NCBI GenBank assembly: GCA_030035585.1
Contig: CM057471.1
Location: 97,465,819 to 97,529,818 of the forward strand
Length of the DNA: 64,000 nt
Direction: 5' to 3'
Origin: Dugong dugon
Taxonomy: Eukaryota; Chordata; Mammalia; Sirenia; Dugongidae
Positions within the stretch are counted from its first letter, which is position 1, and every line of letters starts with the position of its first letter. The notes under the pieces are model-generated. The model was not told where the DNA came from. It searched no databases and was given only the letters and a program-made list of their open reading frames with translations. A program made the translations under genes and the position numbers. Below, in pieces: positions 28,663 through 43,600 of the stretch.

Positions 28663-31600
28663 CTAAAAAGGAAAAAAAAGAAACACACAAATACACACTC
28701 ACATACATTCTAATATTAAACAGCTGGAGAAACCAGCCCAGGCAAATCCCACGTGGCTTAAGTTTCTACACCTCACCACAACAACACTGTAAGTTGGAAT
28801 TCAAGATATTAAAAAAGAGACTCTATATATGGCCAACAATATGCCACAAAACAAAGCTAAAATACCTAAAAAAAAAAAAAATTATCCTGAATGCAGCCCA
28901 GAGAGGCAGAAATTAAAGACAGAATGACAAGATCTAATTTCTAATCATGAGTTCAAAAAGGAATAAGGAAAGGAAGGAACATTCTTCAAAGAGATGTTGA
29001 CTGAGATTTCCCAGAGGGACTCAGTCTGCCAGATGTTAAAGCTGTTATACTATACCCAGAACAGTGTTGTACAAAGTGAAGTGACAGAGAAAGCAATCAA
29101 ATAGAAAATCCAAAAACAGACCCAAGTACATATGGGTCTAAAAAATTTACTATTTGTTAAAGGTGGCATCTCAAATCACTGGCTTTGAGATGATGCTGGG
29201 CCAGCTGGACAGCCCTTTAGAAAAAGATAAAATTGGAGTTACACACTTGAGACCATACACCCAATGACTCCGATTTAAACGTCAAATATGAAAGCAGAGG
29301 ATGATTCTGGAACAATGGTGGCAGTTTGTTAATCTCTCTGAATCCCTACCTAGAGCAACTAGATAAAAAACTCAAAAGCCAGGGACATTTACAACAAAAC
29401 TAGATGACCAGGAATCCCTGCAGGAATCATTCAGTCAAAATACAAGCAGTCAAAGACAAACCACAGACAGCCACATGTATGACAGCAGCAGCTGTGTGTA
29501 AAGAAAACAGGAAAGCAAGAAGCATCAATGCAGCTGAGAACAGAACCCCAAAGAGCCAATAGGGACACACCAGAAAGCATGCTGGCCCAGTGTGAAGGCT
29601 GCTGACGACGGGAGGCTCCCGTGACAGCCCATCATAAGGTATCCATGGTGAAGACTAGCAGAGTGGGCGAAGTCCGAGCCCCACGGACTCCCGACACTAA
29701 TCTGCAGGGCTCCTGTCCAGGTAGAGCCCAGAGAGAGGAAAACTGCTGAGCAGGGACAAGGACAAAAGAGACAAAGGAACCTGGAGGTCCAGATAAAAAG
29801 TGGGGAAGCCTCCACTGTCCAAAGAAGATGAGGCAATTCGAGGTGCCAAAAAGATAATAAATGAAATTGAATGAAACCCATCAAACATGTTTACATCCGT
29901 GAGCTCACAATATTTTTAAATGGTCATTTTAAATGGTCACCTTCAGAGGCTGACAGGAAAACAATTCATTATGATGAAAACTGGTAAACGGCAAGAAAGA
30001 ATCATTGATACTGCCTCTCCTATAGGACAATACTACTGGGTGAACAAACAATAGATGAGGGAAAATGTCTATTTATAAAAATATTCTAGTTAACAAATGA
30101 AATAGAAATGATAGAACTAGGATGTTGTTGTTGCTGGTTGCTGCTGAGTCGATTCCAACTCATGGTGACCCCGTACGTACAGAATAGAACTGCTCCATAG
30201 AGTTTTCAAAGCTGTGACCTTTCGAAAGCAGATCACCAGGCCTGTCTTCCGAGGCACCTCTGGGTGGGTTCAAACCGCCAACCTTTCGACTAATAGGTGC
30301 TTAACCGTTTGCACCACCCAGGGACTCCTAACAGAAACAGGCACTGAACAACTGCTGCTGCTCACAGCACAGAAAGACACCGGGCAGTTATTACGTGCCT
30401 CTAAAGAACGAACGAACCACTACCTAGTGTCTTGCCAGGGGCTGGAGCCTGAACCTAAGTCTGATCAAGCCTCTGGATCCAGCTGCTGATTTGCAGGACA
30501 TAAAAACTAAAAAACCAAACCTGTTGCTGTCCAGATGATTCCGACTCATAACGACCATATAGGACAGAGCAGAACTGCCCCATAGGGTTTCCAAGGAGCG
30601 ACTGATGGATTTGAACTGCCGACCTTTTGGTTAGTAGCCAAGCTCTAACCACTGCGCAACCAGGGAACATGCTAAACTGCAACATGAATCAGCAACATCC
30701 AGACTGTAGGAAACTCTACAGGTCAAACAGCTTGGGTTCCTTAACTGATGTAAAGAAAAGAAAGGAATGGAGGGGGAACTTGGAGATTGAGAGACTTAAG
30801 ATACCAAATTTAAGAAAACAGGCAAGACTATAGTGTCCAGGGATGCCATCTTGGGTGACAAACCCATAAAGACGACAAGGAAATGACCGCTGTAAAGGTG
30901 GCTATTCCTGAGGGGGGGTGGCGGCTGGCATTGGGACGGGGGACGGAGAAGGGTCTCAGAAGTGGCTGGCCAAGTTCTGACTGGGGAGGAGGCTATGAGG
31001 TAGTCACCTTCTAAGAACTCACTGTTCTGTATGGTTTTCTGAAGCTGTGTTTTAGAGACTAAAAAATTTGAAAGCATTCAAATACAAGATGAATTCCTTT
31101 AAACACCAGATGTGGAGAAAACCTTTCTAACCATGACTCAATATCCAGAAGCAATAAAAGGGAAGAGAAAATTTTTTGAAATTTTGCATGGCAAAAAAAA
31201 AATACCATAAGCAAAACAAACCGGCAAAAAGCGTCTACAACTTATATCACAGATAAAAGTCAATCTCCCTAACATATAAAAAGAGCTCTTAAAAATTAAG
31301 AAAAAAAAACCACCAAGAATCCAACAGAAGAATGAATTTAATGTGTGTGTGCTGGGGGAGGCAGGGCTTCCTTAAAGAATAATTCCAGCTGAAAAATGTG
31401 AGGGGATGACAGAAAAGTTGCCACCTTGCAACCCCCAAAGTAATAAGAGGTTTAGGCAAGGCTCCTGAATGGGTAGCAGAGCCACACTCTCTCAAAGCAT
31501 CACCCTCACAGGTTACTGATTGCAAAGGGAAATGTGCCTTTGCCATGGAGACCTGGGATCAGACTTGGCATCACCAACCGTGGGGCAGCCTGGCAATATG

Positions 31601-34600
31601 TGCCTCCCGGTGTGATATGAGAGGAGCACACATCAGCTACACAGCATTCAACCTGAAGCCAGCCACCAGGAAATGGACACATCCAGAATGTGAATTATTT
31701 TAAAAGACACGGGTCTGGACACGTCAATGATTCAAAATAATAGTAATAATAATAATACAAAGTGCAGCTCTAAAAAGCTGCTAGGACACTGTGCATAGAC
31801 TGGAACTTCTTTTTTGATAATTGTTACGGATTAAATTGTGTCCCCTAAAAAAATGGGTGTCAACTTGGCTAGGCCATGATTCCCAGTATTGTGTGGTTGT
31901 CTACCATTTTGTCATCTGATGTGATTTTCCTGTGTGTTGTAAATCCTGCCTCTATGATGTTAATAAGGCAGGATTACAGGCAATTATGTTAATGAGATAG
32001 GACTCAATCTACGAGACTGGGTTGTGTCTTAAGTCAATTTGTTTTGAGATATAAAAGAGAAAAGCGAGCAGAGAGACTGGGGGGACCTCATACCACCAAG
32101 AAAGTAGTGCCAGGAGAAAAGTGCGTCCTTTGGACCCAGGGTCCCTACACTGAGAAGCTCCTAGGCCAGGGGAAGATTGATGACAAGGACCTTCATCCAG
32201 AGCTGACAGAGAAAGCCTTCCCCTGGAGCTGATGCCCTGAACTTGGACTTCTAGCCTACTAGACTATGAAATAATAAACTTCCGTTTGTTGAAGCCATCC
32301 ACTTGTATTTCTGTTACAGCAACACTAGATGACTAAGGCAATAACGTACAGTGATCAAGTGGTCACCCAGCCATTTTGTTGGCAAGTCCCTAAATGTCAC
32401 TGAAGAACAAAAAACAATCCTGTAACCAATAATTTAAGGGCTTGAACCCAATGAGCACACAGACTTTCTGAAACGTCTTTATCATGCTGGGCCTCAACCC
32501 TTCGCCTCCCTCTACCACCCCTACTTTCAACAGCTTCTGAGGAAAAGAAAGTCTCTTTCAAATGATCGATTACTTACAACATTATTGTTGAAATTCATTG
32601 TACGGTCAGTCGAAAAGTGAAGAACCAGAAAGGGGACATGAAGGACACAAAGAAGCACAAGAAAGGTGACCCCATCACTGTTCTTACCGTTTAGGCTTTT
32701 GTCATTCCCCACAAAGGCTGCCTGCTTGTCTGTTTCGGATTCTGCCTCATTTTCATCCGTGTTGTACGCATCATCTCCTCCCAGTTTTTGCTGGTTTCTC
32801 CCTGTAACATCGACACAGACACATAAAACATAAGCTACATCACTTCTCTATTTATGCCAGAGGAGCACCAGTGCCCAGGTCCTGGGGGCTTAGCATCTAA
32901 CAGGCATATCTTTCTCCCTCCTTTCAGACAATGGTGGGGGACTGAATGCTTGCTTCCAATGCAGATACCATGCAGGGGCCCTCATACGCAGGCACCACTT
33001 CAGTTCTCCTCTGTGGAAAACACGGCCCTAAACAAAAGGCTGCAGTAGGAAACTGACTAAACCCAAATCCCAGTTTTTAAGAGATTATGAAATCAAGATT
33101 AAAGGGAAGGTACCACTGTTTTAGGCAACACCAGATTTCTATGTGTCAACAGCATCTCAAAAGGACTCATGGCTCCAAGAGAAGGTTAACAGTGACTACT
33201 GTGAACCAAAGGATAAAAACTGTCCATCATACAGAATTAGATCATTTATGACTACATTCCTCCCTGGAGGAAACAGCAACCCGAAAAGAAGATCAGGCTA
33301 AAATGCACCCAAGAGACATATTTAAAGGGTTTAACTTAAATATTTTATATCCATATATAGATAGGTGAAGAAAATCTTTTTTGAAAAAGCATGTCTGGAA
33401 AAGTCAGCTCTGATCGTATTTCTCTGCACTGCCTGAGGTGGACTCAGAGCCAGGCCTGCGTGCCCTGCAGGTTATTCTGCAATTAGCCTGTGACAAAGAC
33501 ACGTAGAGCGAAGGTATCACACAGGCCTGTGTGTCTTGGGCACATGCACCTCTGTGACAAGCTGCTGAACAGCCTGAACCACCAGCGCCCCTGATGAGCC
33601 ATGCTAGGTTTTCCTTCCCTACCTCCCCCAGGGGTACATGTTACTGTGGGGCAGTGTGGACAGCAGGGGCCAGAGTGGGGAAGCTAACAAAATGCAGCTC
33701 TGTAACTGGGAACTTGTGAGGACATGGGCTTCAGAAAGAGAGCAGTAATGAAAATCAGATTTAGATGGAATCAGCATACACAAATAAGCACACTCCCCAA
33801 CTTCCGTGCCTTGTTCCACCCCAGAGCACAGGCATCGTCTCCTAACTGCTCCTGGCTCGGCTGGGATTGAAAGTTTCCAAATCTTTAAGGAACCAAAATA
33901 CATCCCAGAATATTCTGTGGCTCTCAGTTTCCCACACTTTCCTGTATTTCTTTAAAAAGTCAACTGATCCAGAAAGGTGGATTCCCGTGTCGCTTTTCCT
34001 CAATGCTAAAATACACATTAGACTCCATGTACCTAACCGTTCACTCATTCACTCACCCACCAGGCCTTCACTGAGGACCCACGCTGGACCTGACACTGCA
34101 TGAGAAAGAGCACATGGACAGCACAGGCGGTCTGCCTGCCGGGACGCATGTTTCCTCAACGCCAAGCAGTCCTCACGGTCTTCCACCTGAAAGTCCCCTC
34201 GACTTCCTGTTAATACTATTTCTGAACCTCAAAGTGCCAGAGTGTGCATCACTCCTCCTTCCTGCCTCCAACTTGAAAACAAACAAAACGAACCACCAAA
34301 TGTGAGCTGCTGCTGGAGAGAAGTCACGGAGATCCTGCTGTTTCAGGAAGGAGGCCACAACGGCAAAGTGCCAGCAGAGTGGAGTCAGCAGGCAGCCCGG
34401 GGCCCTCTACCCACCTTGCTCATCTGCACCGTGCTCCTCCTCCTGGTCCTCACGGATGACAAGCTGGTCCCGCTCAGGGCCGTCAATCTCTATATTTTCC
34501 TGGCTCACCAGCAGGGCAGCTGGCAACTGTGGGGTTTGGCCAAGTTCTCTGGCTCCCCCAACAGCTTTTCCCTCCACGAGCTTGTCGTCTTTGGCAGCCG

Positions 34601-37600
34601 GCGCTTGGCCCAGCTCCTGCGGCAGCCCCAGGCCAAGCCTCTGAGTGTCCTCCTCGCGGACAACCTGAATCTCATTTGTTTCCTCTGCACACAGAACACA
34701 GCCAGCTGTCACCTTACAGGCATTTAATTCAAATTAAAGACAAACAATGTGTGCCACCTGATTACCAGGGCCCTCCCAAGGAGCGTGGATGGAGTGGGCC
34801 GCACATGGGGTAAGAGTTGGGTAGATTTATTTTGTGAGCTCAGGCCTCTCTCTGCCTGAGGCTCATCTTCCAAACTGTGAGCAAGAGAAACGTCATTTAG
34901 AAAAAAACAGCAATTACAGCGATGGACCAAGTGGAGGAGGGTGTGCTTGCTGCTGGCTTTATCTGACTGTCTTATCTGAGACAAGTACTTGGAGCCAGGG
35001 CACGCCAGCCTACAGGGACACAGCAACCCCCACTGTTCCCAAATGGCAGCTGCCCAGGGCTTGGCCACCTCTCAAACCCACCGATGTCCCAAATAAAAGT
35101 ACAACCTATAGCCTAGACCCTGCTTTACAAAGAACAAGGCACTTAGTTTACAAGGAGACATCTATAAGACAAGGTAAGCCCTGGGGCCCCAATTCCAGCT
35201 GCCCAGAGACACTCACCTGCCACCTACCAGCCCCATGACTGAGCTCGCTGTTGGCCTCAAACAGCACACTCTGTCCTTGCGTGTTTATATGGAGTGGAAG
35301 CCATGAGCCGCTGCTTTGTTTTTCTTTAAGTGGGGCTCTGGAGGGGGCTTACACGTGTAACTGCCTGGCCTCAACTTACCCTTCTCACCTTGTCTCTTCA
35401 AATCCAAAGCTATTTCAGAACTGGGGGCTGGTGTCTGGTGCTGGGCGTTGCTGAGTACATTTCCCTTCTCTTGTGGCACCTCTGCCTGCAGCAAGCCTGC
35501 ATCCTGCAACCTGGCCTGAGGCTCGCTGAGGAAGTGATGCTGAAAGAGGAGCAGAAGATGGTCAGCTAGGGGCTCTGTGACCATGAACCAATAACCCCAG
35601 CAACGCAATGGACCACCATGTCCATGTGACGACTGAGAACACTGAAACCCTGAGAAATGCCGTGATCTGCCTGTCACACCCTGTCACATGGCACAGGCAG
35701 AACTTGCATCAAAAAACTTGAGGTTGAGTCAAGATCACCTGGGAGGTAATTTCAATAATGAACAGAACAGTAAGGCAGAGAGCAACAAGGAAGCAGATGA
35801 CTTAACACCACAGACCAACCAGACCTAACAGACACGACCCAACAAGAGCAAAATACACATTCTTTTCAACTGTACATAGACTATTCTCCAGGATGTTAGG
35901 CCATAAAACAACACTCAGTAAATTTGAAGACTGAAGTCATACAAACTATGTTCCCTAACCATAATGGATGAAATTATGTATCAATAACAGAATGACATTT
36001 GAGAAATTTACAAATATGTAGAGATTTAATAACATATTCCTAAGTAACTAATGGTCAAAGAATAAATCACAAGGCATATTCAGGAAATACTTTGAGATGA
36101 ATGAAAACAAAAATACAGCATACCAAAACTTGTAAGAGGCAGCTTAAGCAGTGCTTAGGGGGAAATTTACAGCTGTAAACACCTATATTAAAAAAGCAGA
36201 TCTCAAATTGAAAACCTAACCTTCCACCTTAATATACTAAAGCAAGAAGAGTGAAGGAAATAATAAGGATTAGAAAACAATTTAACGAAATAGAGAATAG
36301 AAAGCCAATAGAGAAAATCAAGGAAACCAAGTTAGTTCTTTGAAAAGATGGACAAAATTGACAAACCTTTAACTAGATTAACCAAGAAAAAAAGAGAAAA
36401 CACGCAAATTAATAAAAAATGAAAGGGGACATCACTACCAACTTCACAGAAATAAAAAGGATTACCATATTTTTATGCAAATAACACATGCCTTCTATGT
36501 TTGTTTGCCAACTGCGCCCTCCCCCGCGAGCTATTTTCATAAGCACTACTATGCCAAGTTTTTTTGTACATGTTGCTGAAAAAAAATAAAACAGCATAGT
36601 GCACTTGTGAAAATACCTTGCAGGGGGAGGGTGCGGTTGTCAAATAAACATAGAAGGCACGTGTTATCTGCATAAAGATATGGTATAAGGGAATACTATG
36701 AACAACTGTAGGCCAACAAGTTAGATAACTTAGATGATACAAACTCCTAGAAAAACACAAACTACCAAAAGTGACTAAAGAAAGAATAGAAAAATCTGAT
36801 AGACCTATAATAAGTAACGAAATTTAATTAAAAACTTCCCACAAAGAAAAGCACAGGCCCAGATGGCTTCATTGGTGAATTCTATCAAACACTTAAAGAA
36901 GAATTTTAATACTAACTTTTTACCAACTTTTCAAAAAAAAAAAAAAAAAACAAAAAACAGAGCGAACACTTCCCAACTTATTCTGAGCCCAGTATTACCA
37001 TAATACCAAAACTAGACAAAAACATCACAAGAAAGTTAAGCTATAGACATTAAAATCCTCAACAACATACTAACAAAATAAATCCAGCAACACATAAAAG
37101 GATTATACACCACAACCAAATGGGATTTGTCCAGGAATGCAAGGTTAGTTTAACATCCAAAAATCAATTAATGTAATATATCATAGAAATGGAAACCCTA
37201 GTGGTGTAGTGGTTAAGAGCTACGGCTGCTAACCAAAAGGTGGGCAGTTCAAATCCACCGGACACTCCTTGGAAACCATATGGGGCAGCTCTACTCTGTC
37301 CTATAGGGTCGCTATGAGTCAGAATCAACTCGACGGCAAAAGGTTTGTTTTTTTTGGTTTCATCATAGAAATAGGATAAAGGACAGAAAACACATGCTCA
37401 TTCATCTCAATAGAGAAAAAACATTTGAAAAAAATCTAACACCTCTCCTTGGTTTAAAAAACAAACAAACAAACAAAAAGACCTTTGAAACAAATGAGGA
37501 ATAGAAAGGAACTTCCTCAACCTGATAAAGGGCGTTTGAGAAGAACCCACAAGTAACATCAAACTCAAAGATGAAATGACTGAGTGCTTTCCCCTTGTAT

Positions 37601-40600
37601 TAAAAAACAGACAGGATGCCTCTTTCACCACTTCTATTCAACATTTTACTGGAGGATCTAGCCAGGGAAATTAGGCAAGAAAAAGAAACAAAAGGCATCT
37701 AGATTAAAAAGGAAGAAGAAAACTACCTCTATTTGCAGATTACATGATACTGTGTATAAAGAATCTTAAGGAATCCACAAAAAAATTATTAGAACTAATA
37801 AGTTTAGCAACGTTGTAGAAGATGAATATGCAAAAATCAATTATACTTCTTACATTAGCAATAAACAATCACAAAATTAAATTATGAAAAACAACTCCAT
37901 TTACAACAGCATTAAAAAATAATAAAATATTTAGGATTAAATAATAATACTAAGAAGTACAAGACACTGTTGAAAAATCAAAGATCTAAATAAATGGAAA
38001 GACATCCCATATTCATAGACTGGAAGACTTAACACTTTAGGGTGGCAATCCTAATTGATCTATAGATTCAACATAATCCCTGTCAAATTCCCAGATCACT
38101 CCTTTGAAGAGATAGACAAGTTGATCCTAAAATGCATATGAAAAATCATCTTTACAAAGAAATATGTTAGAAGACTCACACTTGTTGATTTCAAAACTTA
38201 TTACAAAGCTACAGCAATCAAGACTATGCAGTACTGGTCTGAGGATAGAAAAATAGATACTAACTGAACAGAATTGGGAGTTCAGAAATGAACCTTCACA
38301 TTTATGGTCAGCCGATTTTTGACAAGGTGCCAAAACAATTCAATGAAGGAAAGAATAGTCTTTTTAACAAATGATGCTAAGACAAATGGATATCCACGTG
38401 TAAAAGAATGGAGATAGACCTCCTACCTCATACCACATACAAAAATTAACTCAAAATGGATCACAGACATAAATGTAGGAGCTAAAACTTATATAAAACT
38501 CTCAGAAGAAAACATGAGAATAAATCTTTGTGGCCTTGGATTAGGCAAAGCCTTCTTAGATATGACACCAAAAGAACAAGCTGCAAAAGTAAAAAATAGA
38601 TAAAACTGCACTTCATCAAAATTAAAAATGGTTGTGCTTCAATGAACACCATCAAGAAAGTAAAAAGATAACCCACAGAATGAGACAAAACATTTAGAAA
38701 TCATGTATCTGATATATATATGCCCAAGATAACTGAACACATATATCCACACAAAAACATGTATACAAATGTTTGTAACAGCATTACTTATAATAACCAA
38801 AAGGTGGAAATAACCTGAATGTCCATGACATCTAGATAAACAAAATGTTGTATATCCATAAGTGGAATATTACTCAGCCATAAAAAAGAATAAAGTACTG
38901 ATACATGCTACAATGTGGATGAACCTTAAAAACATTATGCTAGGTGAAAGAAACCAGTCACAGAAGACCACATATTGTATGATTTCTTTTATATGAAATG
39001 TCTAGAATAGGCAAATCCATAGAGAGAAAGTAGATTAGTGGTTGCCTAGGACTGGGGACTCATTAGCGATTCACAGCTACCCTATAGGGATCGACTTGAT
39101 GGCAATGGGTTTTAGAGCTGGGGAGAGGCTATGGGGGAATGGGAGTGACTGCTAATGGGTACAGGGCTTCTTTCTGGAGTGATGAAAATGCTTTGAAATT
39201 GATTTTGTGGTGATAACCGCACAACTTTGTAAATATACTAAAACCCAATGAATTGTAAACTTCATATCGGTGGATTGTATGGTATGGGGACTATGTCTCA
39301 ATAAAGCTGCTGTATTTAAAAATAAAAAAGTCTCCCAGAAGGCTCTGGTCAGTAGTTTCCTGGGCTCCACTTTACACAGGATGTAGGTTGCCAGCACAGG
39401 ACATGGAGTCTGACAGAACTCGGCTTACAGTCTGCTCCACCACTGACCAGGAGTGCAACCTTGGGCAAGGTTCTTAACCATCACCGTGGGCCTCAGTGTT
39501 CTCAAAACAGGAAAATAACGGTAATTCTCTCCCAGGGTAGCTGTGAGGTTTAAATGAAACAATTCCCATAAAGCCCTCAGCATGAACACTCTGGTCTGGA
39601 GCCAGCACACCTGGCCAGAGTCAGGGCATCACAGGGAACAAAACCCGCAAGGGAGAGGAGAGATCAAAGCACATCAGACAGCAGATAAAAGGAACAAAAC
39701 GCCCAGAGAGAAGGTAGGAATACCTTCTGGGAAGCCTTGGCAGAAAAACTCAAGAATTACCTGCTGACTTTGGTCTCTTTTTTCATTCAGGTCTCTGGAA
39801 GCTATGGCTTCATTCCCCTTTCTGCTGATTTTCTCTATCTGCTCGTCACACTGCTCTTTTACCTCTTTCATCTGATTGATGCACTGGTTCCTTTGGTGAC
39901 AGAAAGCAAAAGGACAAGCAATTATGGAGTGTCTGTTGTGATAGTGAAACGCACATCAGAGAGACACAATCAGCGTTTTCCCACTTCAGGCACTTTCTAT
40001 CCAAACAGGCCACCTAAGGAGGGCTATGTGTGTTTTGGAGCCCTAGTGGCACAGTGGTTAAGAGCTTGGCTGCTAACCAAAAGGTCAGCAGTTCGAATCC
40101 ACCAGCTGCTCCTTGGAAATTCTATGGGGGCAGTTCTCCTATGTCCTATAGGGTCACTATGAGTCGGAGCTGACTAGACGACAAGAGATGAAGCTTACTA
40201 AAAAAGTATCATGTTGTTCTGTAACAGGTGAACATTACTGGTGAAGAAAAACTGTTTTCAAACTACAATCTAACTCAGCCTGAGCTGCCAATTAGCTAAG
40301 ATACTCTGGGGCGCTGCTTCAGCTTTCTACCTGAAAGTTATTTTAAGAGTATCCCAACAAGCATCAGAGCTATAAAGCAGTTGGGAGAATTTCTAGTCAT
40401 ACTCCCTCCTACTGCCCTGCCTGCACCAGTGTCACAGAGAGAGAAGCTGCTAAGGCAGCTGGGAACCAGGCTCGCAGTTTTCTGCCTCTGTGCCCTGCAC
40501 TCTCCACCACATGGCCTGCTGTTCCTGAGACCCAGGCATGCTGGAGCCAAGTGTGGGCAAGACACTTGATCCCCAACGCTCCTAACACACTTTTCAGCTC

Positions 40601-43600
40601 AAAGCATTTCCTGGGTCACAGGGTATCAGGTGCTTGAGAAAGAACAAAAGGCAGAGTTCCTGACATCCGGCAGCTTACAGATCAAAGGCCTACTGAGAAT
40701 TTTACTTAAATCAATTCCCACAACATACAAGCCACAGGTGGTTGACTCTGGCACAGTCGCTTACCACAGCAAACAGAGAGTGACATCTGTAAACTGAAAG
40801 AACTAAATGCGTTCGATTCATTGTTATCAAACAACCCAAACCCCAAACCTACTGCCATCGAGTTGATTCCAACTCACAGAGACCCCACAGGGTTTCCAAG
40901 ACTATAAACCTCTACGGAAGCAGACTCCACATCGTTCTTTAGCAGAGCCGCTGGTGGTTTCGAACCACCAACCTCTTGGTTAGCACTTTAACCACTACGC
41001 CACCAGGGCTCCTGTTATCAAACAATGTCACAAAAATGCAGGGTTAGCAAACGAGCAGGTGCACAGCCATTCCTGAACCTTTAAACCTACACAAGGTGAA
41101 TAAGGTCTAGTGGTCAATACTGTTTCCACCTGTGCCCAGCCCGTCAAAATCCAGAGCAAAGAGCTTCTCTCTCTCCCTGCCTTGCAGATGAACTTCAGCT
41201 TCCACATTCCAGCCTGACAGCAACACAGAGAACCACCTCACAGTCCTAGATGAGGCTCACATTCCTAGACTCTGGTTATGCAGATTGCGATGCTTCCTGC
41301 AGGCCTCAGGTCCATTTTTTCTTACATGTACACAGTGAATGTCCAGGTAATAAAAAACACAAAAAATCAGTTGCCACAGAGTCAATTCTGACTCATGGCG
41401 ACCCTGTGTTTGTCAGAGTAAAACTGTGCTCCATAGGGTTTTCAATGGCTGATTTTTCAGAAGTAGACTGCCAGGCCTTTCTTCTGCAGTGCCTCTGGGT
41501 GGACTCGAACTGCCAACTTTTTGATTAGCAGCCAAGCACGTTAACTCTGCCCCTCCCAGGGAATCTATCCAGGCAATAACTGGAGCTAAATTGTAGGGAC
41601 ATACAGGACTCGGCCACCAGTGATTATTCTAACAGTGCAACTGATGGCTGGATTATCATTACTGGAATGTGCTGAAACAAGAGTCCATATGGGCAGGTGA
41701 CCCAATCATCAACACACTTATTGTTGCGGTATTACTATTACATTCCAGTACAGCTTTTGTAAATTCTACTTCCCCTGGCATAGAGATGAGAGAGTAAGCA
41801 GATTCATCTCATGTGCTGACTCTTAAGTGCTTTGAGGAGAAAGATGGGAAGGCTGCGTTTGGATGGAACACAGTAATCGCTTAGTGATGTCTGCCACAGG
41901 TGAAGGAGCAGAAAGTGGAGACGTGTGTTCTGGATGTTTGCTGACTCTGATGCTGAGGAAGGAGCACTAACATGGGCAGCACTGCCTTCTATGAAAGGAT
42001 CAGACGAGACAGGGTGTTTTAACTGGGGGTCTGAAGGTATGCTTCAGGGGGCCTACAAGTGCCCACAAATTGAATGCACAACTTTATTAATAAAACCGAT
42101 GAAACCTGTTGCCGTCAAGTCAATTCTGACTCATAGTGACCCTACAGAACAGAGCACAACGGCCCCATAGGGTTTCCAAGGGGCTGCTGATGGATTCAAA
42201 CTGCCAACTTTTTGGTTAGCAGCCGTAGCTCGCCACAGCTCTTAACAACTGCGCCCCTAGGGCTCCTTATTAATATATCCATATATTAATCTGCTAACAA
42301 GGTATCAGATTCTCAAAAAGGTCTATAAGCCACAGAAAGTAAGAACACTAGCTCTTTCCAGCTTCCAACACTGCGTTAACAGCACCTCTTTAACAGGTAC
42401 GGGGCCTCTGTCTTGGTCATCTAGTGCTGCTATAAAACAAATACCATAAGTGGATGGCTTTAACAAAGAGACATTTATTCTCTCACAGTCCAGTAGGCTA
42501 AAAGTCCACATACAGGGCGTCAGCTCCAGGGGAAGACTGTCTCTGTCAGCTCTGGAGGAAGATCTGTGTCGTCAATCTTCCTTTAGTCTAGGAGCTTCTC
42601 TGCACAGGAACTTCAGGTCCAAAGGAAGTGCTCTGCTCCAGATACTGCTTTCTTGGTGGTATGAGGTTCCCCACTTTGTGCTAGCTTCCTTTTCATCTCT
42701 TGTAAGCTAGAAACGGTGGTGCAGGCCACACCCCAGGGAAATTCCCTTTACACTGGATCAGAGATGTGACCTTAGTAAGGGTGTTACACTCCCACCCTAA
42801 TCTTCTTTAACATAATCTAATCTTGCTTTGTTAACCATTGGCAGAGATTAGGACTGATTTTACAACACATACGAAAATTAGAATCACAAAATGGAGGACA
42901 ACCACACAGTACTGGGAATCAGGGCCTAACCAAGTTGACACATACTTTGGGGCACAGCTCAATCCGTGACAGCCTTGGACACAACTAGTGAGACAAATGC
43001 AGTCAGCCAGAGTCTCCAATCCAGCTACCAACCTCCCAGGAAGGAAAGGACTGTGCCCCGCCTGCGTGCCCGACCCAGGTGGGAGCAGCCCACTCCCTTC
43101 CGTGGCAATGGGCAATGGGCTGGAGCTAGGCCAACTACGCTTAACAAGCAAGGCCACTGATAGCTTTTTGTAGTTCAGTCAATGCAGGGGGAATATTTGC
43201 GCTGGAGTGGCTTTTCAAGATGAATAATAAGCCTGGGATGCTTCATTTTTGTCTGAATACACTTCTTTGATCATTACCCTAGCTAAGGGTTTCTCAACCT
43301 TGCACAATCGACACTTTGGACCAGATAACTCTCTGTGGTGGGGACTGTCCTGTGCATTGTAGGATGTTCAGCAGCATCCCTTGCCTCTACCCACCGCATG
43401 CCAGCAGCAACCCTCTACCCCAGTTGTGACAACCAAAAATTGTCTCCAGACTTTGCCAAATGTCCCCTGGGGGACAAAACTGTCCCCTGTTGAGAACTGG
43501 CCTGGCTGAATGAGTTTCTGCACGCTTACTTTCGAATTATATTTCCTCTGTATTGACTTGTTTTTTGTCCTTTGTGCATTTACATATTTGGGGCATCATG

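Larger units (their letters stand above)
35780..39340 (+). mobile_element. L1 LINE, ORF2 and 3' UTR, 5'-truncated and broken
   Basis: Continuous plus-strand L1 order: ATTCTCCAGGATGTTAGGCC, the reverse-transcriptase stretch (CAGATGGCTTCATTGGTGAA; TTTGCAGATTACATGATACT), GTGGATGAACCTTAAAAACA and the 3' UTR to about 39340. Multiple stops in every frame. It carries a MITE (36465-36683), an AfroSINE (37191-37361) and a SINE tail remnant (39060-39112). Confidence 0.9.

Noticed and set aside
29525..29884. 119-codon minus-strand open frame
   Set aside because: Low-complexity, Phe/Leu/Ser-rich translation with no family match, next to decayed LINE sequence.
32044..32232. Short open frame inside the first MaLR-like LTR
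   Set aside because: The other copies of the LTR do not preserve the frame; it is LTR sequence.
34242..34727. 161-codon plus-strand open frame
   Set aside because: It is the antisense shadow of the 270-bp GOLM1 exon (34684-34415), whose minus-strand frame has the family match and correct splice sites.
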